Numbered from the stretch's first letter, positions 1 to 7,319 are shown. The stretch: 11,652 bases of DNA from Candidatus Aminicenantota bacterium (GCA_020355945.1 CP070627.1:825395-837046); one strand, 5' to 3'. Translations and numbers: made by a program. The notes: generated from the letters alone by a model not told the origin.

Positions 1-19
1 CCCCCCCCCCCCCCCCCCC
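1..19. repeat. Poly-C homopolymer, 19 bases, at the window edge
   Basis: Nineteen consecutive C residues open the window in otherwise AT-rich DNA. On the plus strand it would encode polyproline in all three frames. It is either a true slippery tract inside an upstream proline-rich gene or a contig-edge artefact, since poly-G reads on the opposite strand are a known artefact of two-colour sequencing. The sequence alone cannot decide. Confidence 0.9.
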
Positions 20-62
20 GCCGGAGGCAAGAATAATGCGAAAAGGAAGGCATTACAAATGA
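3..62 (+). CDS. Possible C-terminal end of an upstream, proline-rich protein (partial)
   Basis: The frame starting at base 3 is open from the window edge to a TGA at 60-62. It reads a run of prolines from the C19 tract and then EARIMRKGRHYK. The stop overlaps the ATG of the vWA-ATPase gene as ATGA, the classic arrangement for translational coupling in an operon, which is the main reason to list it. Against it, the piece is only 19 codons, the frame of the downstream gene is also open to the window edge, and the proline run depends wholly on a homopolymer that may be a sequencing artefact. No function can be assigned. Confidence 0.35.
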   Translation, partial: PPPPPPPEARIMRKGRHYK

Positions 63-2662
63 TCAAGAAATACGCGAAATTATATCTAACCTTTTTGATC
101 CTGGTTATTTTTTCTTCTATTCAGTTGGCGCAAACCAATCCCGGTAAAGGAACTGGTGTCCGGGACGCCGATTTTTATGGGATGGAAATTGTGTTTGTTG
201 TCGATGTCTCAGTCAGTATGGAATCGGATATCGAGTGTGTAAAAGATTTTATTCTTGCGGTATTCCAGGTGTTAAATGATCCGGTTCCCAGGAAAAACAA
301 TTTCCATTTAATCACTTTTTCGGATTATGCCACTTACCATCCGTCAATCAAAGGATACCTGAAATTTAAAGAAAAAATTGGTGAGGAACTAAAAAAAACT
401 CTAGAGGAAAGTGATATGCGTATAAATACTTATCCCAAAAATGGTCTCTGGGAAGTATTTGATCTAATTGAAAAAAATTTCATTCAAAAGGTAGGAGTGG
501 TATTATTAATCAGTGACGGTGAGGATAGTCGCAAACTGGATATGGAAAAATTTGAAAGGGATATGGAAATGTCGCTCAAGGCTTTAAGAAACATTGGTTT
601 TAGTGTTTTTCCCATCTTTGTAAACACCGGAGTGGAAAGATATATGCGTGAAGACTATATGGATATGCTGAGAAAACTGGCAGGCACAAGTGCAAACCTT
701 TATGAAATAGGAAGGAATAAAAAAGGAAAGAAGAATTATGAATTCGATGAAATTGCCAGGAATTTGAAGAATGATATCCTTAATCATGCCAATTTCAACA
801 GCCCGAGATTGTACAGTGATGTGAAAAACACTGAGAAAAAGTGGGAAAAAAAATTTTTAGACCAGGAAGAACAAAAAAATGAAATCCTGGTAAAAAATGA
901 AAAATTGAATGCAAAAAACCGGAAATTGGAAGGCGATCTTTACAAAGAACAAAGCAAATCAGGGAAATTAGAAAAATACAACAGTAATTTAACTTTAGAA
1001 AATGAAAAGTATAAATCCAATCTTAAATGGTTATGGATAATTTTAATAGTTCTTTTATCGGTAATGGTTTTAGGAATTGTCGGTTTCCTGGATTATAGAC
1101 ATGAATGGAGGTGGAGTAAATCCACATGTAAAAGGTTCAAGTCCATTTTTAAATCCCAACAAGCTTCCACTGGTAACCCTCCTGTTAGTCAAAAAGCGCC
1201 CACTAAAAAAACACCTGCGGATGAAAAACTTGAGACCCAAACGCCAGAAACACCATCGTTAAATACCTTATGGGGAAAAATAGTAGACATAGATAAGAAG
1301 CGAGAATATGATTTGATGGATAAAAAAAATGGATATACGCCAGATTGCCTACCTGAGGAGATTAAACTTTACCTAGAAAATCGAGCGGGTAAAAAGGTAA
1401 TATATGTTCGACAAGAGGAAGGTTCCATTGAATTTTTCGATGCTAATGATCACTCTTGTACCAATAACTGTGGATATATTGGTGAGGACACCCGGTCTTT
1501 TATTATTAAAAATTGCGGTAATATTATAAAGGAAAAAAAGTTCGAGTACCAATTTTTGAATAGATTAGTTGACAGTATTGATAAGCCAGTCATTGACAAA
1601 AAAGATTTTGTTGGTAGAGAAAAGGAAATGAAAACAATAAGAGATAACTTTTTACTAAAACGAGGCAGTCAGCATATTTTAATATCCGGCATGTCAAATT
1701 CAGGCAAAACTTCGTTTATAAGATATTTAAATGAACATTTTTTGACTGATGATATAGATTTAAGTGTGAAATATATTTCCCGGTTATTTGAATTTGAGCC
1801 TCTTAAATATAACGATTTTTCGGAATTTGAGAATGAAATAGAAAAAGAATTGAATTCGATCCCATCCCATGACCAGAGAAAAAAGCTAATTATCATCGAT
1901 GAATATGACAAGGCATTTGACAAATTTCCCAACGAATTCGGTTCATTTATCGAAAAAACACGCTTCAGTACTAAAAAACCCAAACGTTACTTTATATTAG
2001 CGGGTCAAAGGGGAAGGGAGCTTTTGGCCTCGCAGCATGAAGAATATCTATCGGAATTTACCATACCCATTGTTTTATCCGGCCTTGATGATTTTAATAT
2101 GGAATCAAGTGGAAAAAATAAAGCAGACTCTTTAAATATGATCAAGAGATTACTCGATGTTATCCAGTTTCCCCAGGACTATTTACCCGGCAGGGTGCGG
2201 GAAAAAATTATCCAATATTCAAGCGGCTTTCCATATTTTATAAAGAAAATATTACATGAGTTATTATTTAAGTGGCTGCGGGATTACCATATGCATCCAT
2301 TGACTGAAAAAAATGTTGATGATGCAGTAAAAAAAGTCTTCGGTGACGGTGAAATCTACACCACCACCAGGGCATGTAATTATGATAAAGAATTTAATAT
2401 AGATTTAGATAAAGTTTATCAAGTACCAATAGAAGATATGATAAAAATGTTAAGAAAAGAAATAGGCCCCGATGGAAGAATTGAAGAAAACGTTTTTAAA
2501 AATACAATGACCTATTTTCCTACTGAAAAGAAAGACGTCCTTGAAAAAAGAAGCGAAACTTTTAATAAAAAAATTGAACAACTGATCGATATGGGGCTTA
2601 TGCTCAGGGAGGGGAAATACTTAAAACCTGTTCCATACATGTTTTTCCAGAGTACTGGCTAG
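59..2662 (+). CDS. Membrane protein: exported vWA domain, coiled coil, one span, cytoplasmic P-loop ATPase
   Basis: Predicted receptor-like protein of 867 residues. Residues 1-24 are a signal peptide or anchor (KK then a hydrophobic run). A vWA domain follows at about 43-235, with MIDAS residues DVSVS 49-53, a likely T124 and D153 in ISDGED. A charged coiled coil spans about 256-320 and a membrane span 324-344, followed by Arg/Lys-rich sequence, so the vWA should be outside and the rest inside. After a Pro/Thr linker (about 370-400) comes an unrecognised domain with C430, C467, C471 and C486. The ATPase has a VGRE box at 518-521, Walker A GMSNSGKTS 544-552, Walker B LIIIDEYD 610-617, a sensor-like FILAGQRG and an SGFPYF motif near 722, as in AAA_16/archaeal-ATPase/STAND-type NTPases. 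The end (about 785-855) looks winged-helix-like. The start is backed by AGGAAGG eight bases upstream and the signal peptide. ATPase activity is well supported; the biological role is unknown. Confidence 0.9.
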   Translation: MIKKYAKLYLTFLILVIFSSIQLAQTNPGKGTGVRDADFYGMEIVFVVDVSVSMESDIECVKDFILAVFQVLNDPVPRKNNFHLITFSDYATYHPSIKGYLKFKEKIGEELKKTLEESDMRINTYPKNGLWEVFDLIEKNFIQKVGVVLLISDGEDSRKLDMEKFERDMEMSLKALRNIGFSVFPIFVNTGVERYMREDYMDMLRKLAGTSANLYEIGRNKKGKKNYEFDEIARNLKNDILNHANFNSPRLYSDVKNTEKKWEKKFLDQEEQKNEILVKNEKLNAKNRKLEGDLYKEQSKSGKLEKYNSNLTLENEKYKSNLKWLWIILIVLLSVMVLGIVGFLDYRHEWRWSKSTCKRFKSIFKSQQASTGNPPVSQKAPTKKTPADEKLETQTPETPSLNTLWGKIVDIDKKREYDLMDKKNGYTPDCLPEEIKLYLENRAGKKVIYVRQEEGSIEFFDANDHSCTNNCGYIGEDTRSFIIKNCGNIIKEKKFEYQFLNRLVDSIDKPVIDKKDFVGREKEMKTIRDNFLLKRGSQHILISGMSNSGKTSFIRYLNEHFLTDDIDLSVKYISRLFEFEPLKYNDFSEFENEIEKELNSIPSHDQRKKLIIIDEYDKAFDKFPNEFGSFIEKTRFSTKKPKRYFILAGQRGRELLASQHEEYLSEFTIPIVLSGLDDFNMESSGKNKADSLNMIKRLLDVIQFPQDYLPGRVREKIIQYSSGFPYFIKKILHELLFKWLRDYHMHPLTEKNVDDAVKKVFGDGEIYTTTRACNYDKEFNIDLDKVYQVPIEDMIKMLRKEIGPDGRIEENVFKNTMTYFPTEKKDVLEKRSETFNKKIEQLIDMGLMLREGKYLKPVPYMFFQSTG

Positions 2663-2711
2663 ATATTTTACAATAAAAGGAAAAAGATCGGATAAGAATG
2701 ATATCATACCA

Positions 2712-3434
2712 ATGAAAACGATAACAGAAGTTATAAGAACTTTAAAAAACAGTGGTAGTATTTACTATTTTGACGCAGACACTTTTCAACTTTCCAGGCA
2801 GCGGCAAGATGAGATAGTATCCGCATTAATCGATTCAATTGGTGAAAGTAAAATAAAAATGGTATATTCTCTAGAAGAATTTTCTGCTCTGAATCTCGAA
2901 GAATTTAATTTTGTTATTTTAAATAATGCAGAGGAGGTTAATCAATTCATAAAAAATTCAAAATACCTGGTATTCTACAATGAAAAGTTAGAGAACTCTG
3001 AAGAATTAGAGGGTTCTGAAAAAAAGGAGTTGTTGGAAATAGATGGAGTATTTAGCGACTTTTGCTCTAAAAATTGTAGTTTTCGAATATGCCCACATAG
3101 GTTATTGGAAAATGAGAACGAAAACATTGATGATGAGCAAGTCTCCATTACTACCCGGAAATTCACACAACCCAAACGAGGATATTGGCAAACGATTTAT
3201 GATTACTTTCATGATAAAAAACCAGGTATTCCTTTTACCTATTGTTTGCTCTGCCTGGTACTTTCAGGAATCTTTATTTTTTCAATTTATAAAACGTTTG
3301 TGGAACCTTTATTTATATGGATTGTCATTAATGTTTTTTTTAATGTGATGAATGTTATTTTTGGAAACAGTGTTAAGGATATCGCCAGGTGGATACATAA
3401 TCAAATAAACGCGAAAAAAACCGGAGGAAAATAA
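2712..3434 (+). CDS. Unrecognised protein with Cys/His cluster and two C-terminal membrane spans
   Basis: I do not recognise this 240-residue protein. It has no signal peptide. Residues 1-165 form an acidic, probably cytoplasmic domain with a strand pattern (IYYFDAD, FVILNN, YLVFYN) that could be a small alpha/beta fold. A compact cluster, C118, C122, C127 and H129 (CxxxCxxxxCPH), could bind zinc or another metal. Two hydrophobic spans follow at about 175-193 and 198-217 with a basic tail, giving a hairpin in the membrane with both ends inside. It lies 49 bases after the vWA-ATPase gene and 79 before the second vWA gene, so it is probably co-transcribed. The ribosome site is weak: no clear AGGAGG lies within 12 bases of the chosen ATG, although no better in-frame start is visible. 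A role as adaptor or membrane partner of the ATPase is inference from position only. Confidence 0.8.
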   Translation: MKTITEVIRTLKNSGSIYYFDADTFQLSRQRQDEIVSALIDSIGESKIKMVYSLEEFSALNLEEFNFVILNNAEEVNQFIKNSKYLVFYNEKLENSEELEGSEKKELLEIDGVFSDFCSKNCSFRICPHRLLENENENIDDEQVSITTRKFTQPKRGYWQTIYDYFHDKKPGIPFTYCLLCLVLSGIFIFSIYKTFVEPLFIWIVINVFFNVMNVIFGNSVKDIARWIHNQINAKKTGGK

Positions 3435-3499
3435 AACAACAGATCGTTTTTGGGTTGTCCAATTTTACGTTTCTTATACATTAGTTATGACAATTTTTT

Positions 3500-3506
3500 A
3501 AGGAGG
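3500..3506 (+). promoter_or_regulatory. Strong Shine-Dalgarno site for the second vWA gene
   Basis: AAGGAGG lies seven bases upstream of the ATG at 3514. It is much stronger than the site of the preceding 240-residue gene, which suggests the second vWA protein is translated independently and more efficiently. Confidence 0.85.
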
Positions 3507-3513
3507 ATATCTC

Positions 3514-5790
3514 ATGATTAAACTTCTATTGAAATTCCTATGGCAGTACCCACTGCGCATGCTGGCCTATATCAAAAATAATCCCGGAAAAGTTCTTTCT
3601 TTTATAATTGCTTTATACTTCGGCCTTTGCTCTATTTATTACGATGTGATCAACCAGAATAATAAAAACTTTTATTCCTTGCCTTACCAGTTCCTGTTTG
3701 CAAAACAAAACGAAGTCACATTGGACCAATTAACAGGAAAAAATACAGCAAAAAAAGTTGGCAAAAGCCAAAAAACAACCCAGGACAACCTTTACGTATT
3801 TGTACTGGATATCAGCACCACCATGAGCAAAGTCAATATGAATCGCTATTTGCATTCAAAATATGTAGAAGGCATTGAAAAGGTTAGCGATCAATTCGGT
3901 TATGATTTGATTAAAACCAAAAATCAGCCCAACAGGGTGGACCTGGCAAAAGCCAGGTTGTATGAATTATTACTGGAACTGCTAAAGAATAAAAGAGAAC
4001 ATGCTGCCGATAAATTTGCCATCTGGACCCTGGGAGATAAAGGAAGCCTGGTCTTTCCATTGACCAATAAAACCACCATCCGGGACCATAACATCAAAGA
4101 TGCAATATTAAAAATTGAAGCCTTAAAACAAGATACCAGCGCAAGTGCCAATTATATAAGCCTATTCCACCGCTTTACCAACGTGTACAAACAAGAATTA
4201 ACCGGGAATCAACTCTATCGACCCGAAGGCCCGTTTTTTATCCTTACTATTCTCAGCGACCTGCTGCCCGATGCCAAAAAACAATATAATGCGCGAATTA
4301 AAAGACTTGATCACAACTGGGAGCAATTAGAAGAGAAAATAGAACAAATCGCTCATCCCAATACCATCGTCAACATGATTGTTTTCTCAGAAGATCAAAC
4401 AGACAACCAGAAAACCTTACTCCCTTTACTGGAAAGAAATTTTGAAGCCTTCAAGTTAAACAAATTCTTCATGGGAGATGAAACCAATATCTTATATACC
4501 ATAAGAAAATCCAGGGCAGTTGTCAAATTCTATTACTCCAGTGCCTATGACCTTTCCAAAGCCTCATTTATGATTAAATCCAGCTCCCGGGAAGGCAGCC
4601 GGATCAAAATCGATTTACCGGAAACGGCAGGTCGTATAACCTTTCCCCAAATCACCCTTTATTGTGAAAAACTTGGAGCCATAGGGGATGGCATTGGTCA
4701 AGCCAAAATAATTAGCTCAGGCGGATGCCCCTTCAGGGTTACCCTGTACAAAAATCAAAAAATCAAATTGACATTGAAACAAAGACCTTTCTCCCCTAAT
4801 CCTCATCCGGCCCCGGCATTAAGATTAACCATTGATAACCGGAAAGAAACCCTGCTTATCCCGGTGACTTTTTTTCTAACTTTTCCCGGTTGGGTCTCTA
4901 TTCTTTTTATTTTACTGCACGTTTTACTGCTGTTAACCTTAATACTGAAAATTATTCCCTGGCAGCCCAAAGGCATGGAAGATTCCGGTGCATATGGCAA
5001 ACAAAAATATACCAAAGAAAAAATAGTAAAAGAGGAAAGAAAGCACAAAGCCCGGAGAGACACTATTTTTATTGTTATTTTTCCTCTGCTTGTGTTTGTT
5101 ATCTTGATTTATATTTTAAACCAGCAGTTTTGCAGCTCTCCCCCCGAGGCATTCGGCAAGGATATGGAGCCTCCTTTAGCCAGTGTCGAGGAACTCAGGG
5201 AAAAATTAAAAATCACTTACGAAACCCAACACTTTAAAATTATGAGATTCCCCAATAAAGAGCTGGTAAAGGACTATAAAGGAGATTACTACTGGATTGA
5301 TATCAAGGATGCAGACACCCGGGAAGTCATAAAATTTAAAATCGAGGAATACACCATTAAAGATTATAACAGGAAGTTTATAGACTCGATGAATCGATTT
5401 GGAGATGAAGTGTTAAAGAAATTAGAGAATAAAGTACCTTACAAGATTTTTGTAAAGGGTCAAGCCGATGATGAAAGGGGAAGATTTGAAAGGGATTTTG
5501 ACCCTGGATTTAAACCGGAAAGAATAAAATATTATAAGAAGCTTGAAAAAGCAGGAGGCACCAAATTTATACCCGGTTTCGACGTAAAGAAGGTAGAGGA
5601 GCCTATTTTAAACACGGATTTACCCAATTTAAGGGCAGCCTTTATCCGGGAGAAATTCAATGAGTTGTATAAAGACGAGCTTGATTTAGCCATTATTTTA
5701 GATGGAGAAGTTGTTCTTGATTTCAGCCCGGAATACAGGAATGCCATGCTGATTTTATGGGTAAAATGGCCGGAAAGAGATATACCTTGA
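3514..5790 (+). CDS. Second vWA membrane protein with three spans and a C-terminal periplasmic domain
   Basis: Membrane protein of 758 residues. A first span at about 25-44 follows basic sequence, so the next part should be periplasmic. A vWA domain occupies about 93-330: its MIDAS reads D99-I-S101-T-T103 and a later acidic site is SD 248-249. A beta-rich stretch follows (about 345-455). Spans at about 459-480 and 516-536 flank a strongly basic loop (KIVKEERKHKARR), which the positive-inside rule puts in the cytoplasm. That leaves residues 540-758 outside. This last domain has KIFVKGQADDERG near 644-656 and LPNLRAAFIREKF near 703-715, spaced somewhat like the G-x-(T/A)-D and NxxLSxxRA signatures of OmpA/MotB domains; the likeness is weak. 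The start is set by AAGGAGG at 3500-3506, seven bases before ATG. It is the third gene of the vWA-ATPase run. The product could be a structural or ligand-sensing partner of the ATPase. Confidence 0.88.
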   Translation: MIKLLLKFLWQYPLRMLAYIKNNPGKVLSFIIALYFGLCSIYYDVINQNNKNFYSLPYQFLFAKQNEVTLDQLTGKNTAKKVGKSQKTTQDNLYVFVLDISTTMSKVNMNRYLHSKYVEGIEKVSDQFGYDLIKTKNQPNRVDLAKARLYELLLELLKNKREHAADKFAIWTLGDKGSLVFPLTNKTTIRDHNIKDAILKIEALKQDTSASANYISLFHRFTNVYKQELTGNQLYRPEGPFFILTILSDLLPDAKKQYNARIKRLDHNWEQLEEKIEQIAHPNTIVNMIVFSEDQTDNQKTLLPLLERNFEAFKLNKFFMGDETNILYTIRKSRAVVKFYYSSAYDLSKASFMIKSSSREGSRIKIDLPETAGRITFPQITLYCEKLGAIGDGIGQAKIISSGGCPFRVTLYKNQKIKLTLKQRPFSPNPHPAPALRLTIDNRKETLLIPVTFFLTFPGWVSILFILLHVLLLLTLILKIIPWQPKGMEDSGAYGKQKYTKEKIVKEERKHKARRDTIFIVIFPLLVFVILIYILNQQFCSSPPEAFGKDMEPPLASVEELREKLKITYETQHFKIMRFPNKELVKDYKGDYYWIDIKDADTREVIKFKIEEYTIKDYNRKFIDSMNRFGDEVLKKLENKVPYKIFVKGQADDERGRFERDFDPGFKPERIKYYKKLEKAGGTKFIPGFDVKKVEEPILNTDLPNLRAAFIREKFNELYKDELDLAIILDGEVVLDFSPEYRNAMLILWVKWPERDIP

Positions 5791-5796
5791 TGAAAA

Positions 5797-5813
5797 AATC
5801 ATTGGAAATGATT
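5797..5813 (-). terminator. Weak hairpin with T-run on the minus strand
   Basis: AATCATT-GGA-AATGATT is a perfect 7-bp stem with a 3-base loop just after the stop of the second vWA gene. Read on the minus strand it runs directly into TTTTTT, so it could end leftward transcription from the aminotransferase gene. On the plus strand no T-run follows. The stem is AT-rich and weak. Confidence 0.3.
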
Positions 5814-5823
5814 AAATTAAAAT

Positions 5824-5863
5824 CCTCTCTGTGTCCTCGTTATAACGTGTCCTCTGTGGCAAA
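5824..5863 (+). repeat. GTG-rich dispersed repeat, copy A
   Basis: The sequence CTCTCTGTGTCCTC, an insert, then GTGTCCTCTGTGGCAAA has the same plan as copies B and C elsewhere in the window: two or three units of roughly (C)CTTYGTG followed by a terminal GTGGC. All three copies lie in the same orientation. It is the most diverged copy. Confidence 0.6.
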
Positions 5864-5944
5864 ATTAATTTTATGGCAGTTCCTCATGAGGCCGCGGCCA
5901 CGCCCGGAGACGCATGAAAATTATACCCTCGCTTACTCCATTCT

Positions 5945-6043
5945 ATTGTAGATGCTTCACGGCTTGATTTATCAAGCCCGGCCCGAGCAATTCATCCACG
6001 TCTCTACGGGGTTTGATGAATCAAACCGTGAAGCATCTACAAT
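5945..6043. repeat. Compound inverted repeat: long stem with a perfect hairpin in each arm
   Basis: Bases 5945-5979 pair with 6009-6043 with one mismatch and two G-T pairs, around a 29-base loop. The outer 18 bp (from ATTGTAGATGCTTCACGG) are perfect. Each arm is also a perfect hairpin by itself: GGCTTGAT-TT-ATCAAGCC (5961-5978) and GGTTTGAT-GA-ATCAAACC (6010-6027). The arms differ by C to T on one side and G to A on the other, so each inner hairpin stays perfect. This suggests a REP/BIME-like or MITE-like element whose inner hairpins are under constraint. It lies just after the aminotransferase stop and could also protect or end that transcript. Confidence 0.85.
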
Positions 6044-6054
6044 TGAATTTATGT

Positions 6055-7203
6055 CTATTTTTCCTTCGTGTCCCTTCGTGTAACTTCGTGGCTAATTTTT
6101 TTTAAGAATCGTCGGATACGTTCCAGCCCTGCCAATAGATAGTCTTTTTCCGAGCCGAAACCGATGCGGATGTAGTGGTCCATACCGAAGCAGTCACCAT
6201 CGATGACAAACACACTTTTTTCTTGTCTCAAGCGGGTGGTCAATTCCCTGGAATTGATGTCCATGAAGTACCTGACAAACGCCATTGCCCCGGCTTTAGG
6301 AGGAATAAACCGACGGAAGATGTCCGGATGACTTTCAACCCACGATTTAAGGATGTCTAAATTCTCTCGCAGCATCTTCCGGTTGCGATTGAGTATTTTT
6401 AAGCGCATTTCCTTCTGAAGGACCCGGTGAGCGATCCATTGGCTGAGGATACCGGTACTAATGGTGGTATAATCATGGTATGCCCAGCCGGTGGCAATCA
6501 TCTCCCCAGGGCCCACCAACCAGCCGATGCGAAGACCTGGCATGCCATAAGCTTTTGAAAGACCGCTGTTGACAACAACTTTGTCATAACGCCCATAAAA
6601 GGTTGGGGTCTCCTGTCCCTGCAATTCCGCTCCCCTGTAGATTTCATCCACATAGAGCCAGGCGTCTGCTTTATCAGCCAGGTCAACAACCCGGTTCATA
6701 TCTGCTTCGCTTAAAACAGCACCGGTAGGGTTGTTGGGATTACAAAGGGCAATTACCTTTGTTTTTGATGTCATTTGCTGTCTCAATTCGTCAAAATCAA
6801 GTCCCCAGTCCAGTTCTTCTTTGAGATGAAAGGGTTTAACAATGATACCAAAGCTTCGGGCCAGGCCCCATATTTGCATGTAATTGGGCAGCATTAACAC
6901 CAATTCATCGCCGGGTTCCAGGCGACTCCAGGTAAAAATAAAATTTGCTTCAGCCGAACCATTGGTTACCAGTACATTGGCAGGCCCTGCCCCGGGATAA
7001 AGGCGGCTGATGGTTTCTTTTAGCTCATCCGCTCCATCGGTTTGGCCGTATCCCAACCTGACCGCGGCCAATTGATCGATATCCTCCTGGTCAAAAAGCT
7101 CTTTTAAATTATAAGGATGAAGCCCTGTCTCTGTCAGGTTGTAATCCACTTTGTTTTCGTACAACGATTGAATACGTTCCAGATCAAAAATTTCAATATT
7201 CAT
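6055..7203 (-). CDS. PLP-dependent aminotransferase, class I/II fold
   Basis: Cytoplasmic fold-type I PLP enzyme of 382 residues. From the ATG at 7201-7203 it shows NPNNPTG at 155-161, D186 and Y189 in VDEIY, the Schiff-base lysine K217 in SGLSKAYG, R225 in GLRIGW and the carboxylate-binding R346 in YIRIGFG, all expected for an active aminotransferase. The substrate cannot be read from sequence; the layout recalls aspartate-aminotransferase-like enzymes, including VioD/capreomycidine-synthase-like ones. An ATG ten codons further out (7231-7233) is rejected as start because it overlaps the -10 box of a strong promoter; the chosen ATG has AAAGGA about eight bases upstream. The last 12 residues (SHEVTRRDTKEK) are encoded by a dispersed GTG-rich repeat. 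It is more GC-rich than the vWA operon and divergent from trmB. Confidence 0.9.
   Translation of the reverse strand: MNIEIFDLERIQSLYENKVDYNLTETGLHPYNLKELFDQEDIDQLAAVRLGYGQTDGADELKETISRLYPGAGPANVLVTNGSAEANFIFTWSRLEPGDELVLMLPNYMQIWGLARSFGIIVKPFHLKEELDWGLDFDELRQQMTSKTKVIALCNPNNPTGAVLSEADMNRVVDLADKADAWLYVDEIYRGAELQGQETPTFYGRYDKVVVNSGLSKAYGMPGLRIGWLVGPGEMIATGWAYHDYTTISTGILSQWIAHRVLQKEMRLKILNRNRKMLRENLDILKSWVESHPDIFRRFIPPKAGAMAFVRYFMDINSRELTTRLRQEKSVFVIDGDCFGMDHYIRIGFGSEKDYLLAGLERIRRFLKKISHEVTRRDTKEK
6059..6096 (+). repeat. GTG-rich dispersed repeat, copy B, inside the aminotransferase 3' end
   Basis: TTCCTTCGTGTCCCTTCGTG followed by TAACTTCGTGGC gives three CTTCGTG units. It matches copies A and C in plan and orientation. 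Read on the minus strand it codes for the final residues of the aminotransferase, so the repeat has become part of a protein. Confidence 0.8.
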
Positions 7204-7231
7204 TTGTTTTTCCTTTATAAATGTAGATTCC

Positions 7232-7260
7232 ATATTAAAATAATCTCTCTATCTTGTCAA
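7232..7260 (-). promoter_or_regulatory. Sigma70-type promoter for the aminotransferase gene
   Basis: On the minus strand TTGACA (7255-7260) and TAATAT (7232-7237) are separated by exactly 17 bases. Transcription should start near 7225, giving a leader of roughly 20 bases with AAAGGA ahead of the ATG at 7203. This fixes the start codon. Confidence 0.8.
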
Positions 7261-7275
7261 ATCAATTCTATTTTT

Positions 7276-7304
7276 TTGACATTCCACTGGCAATATAATA
7301 AAAT
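7276..7304 (+). promoter_or_regulatory. Sigma70-type promoter for the trmB gene
   Basis: TTGACA (7276-7281) and TAAAAT (7299-7304) are separated by 17 bases. Transcription should start near 7311, leaving only about nine bases before the ATG at 7320 and no room for a normal ribosome site. The -35 box sits 15 bases from the -35 box of the opposite promoter. Confidence 0.75.
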
Positions 7305-7319
7305 TAAAACGAACCAACA

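Larger units (their letters stand above)
5791..6054. other. Gene-free spacer between convergent genes
   Basis: This stretch separates the end of the vWA operon from the end of the aminotransferase gene. It holds the weak hairpin at 5797-5813, a GTG-rich dispersed repeat (5824-5863), a small GC island with overlapping palindromes (CCTCATGAGG 5882-5891 and GGCCGCGGCC 5890-5899) and a long compound inverted repeat (5945-6043). I see no credible gene in it. Confidence 0.75.

Noticed and set aside
59..5790. Assignment of the operon to Zorya or to classic MoxR-vWA systems
   Set aside because: There is no MotA-like ZorA and no MoxR signature. The OmpA-like resemblance is too weak to carry a name.
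5790..5951. A 53-codon frame whose ATG overlaps the stop of the second vWA gene as TGATG
   Set aside because: The overlap looks like coupling, but the frame runs through repeat copy A and the GC island and stops inside the inverted repeat, with no ribosome site of its own and no protein-like character.
5945..6043. Reading the long inverted repeat as an intrinsic terminator or an integration attachment site
   Set aside because: No T-run flanks it on either strand, and there is no integrase or tRNA gene nearby.
7204..7233. Ten extra N-terminal residues for the aminotransferase
   Set aside because: Their ATG lies in the -10 box of the promoter and has no ribosome site. The ATG at 7201-7203 has both a leader and AAAGGA.
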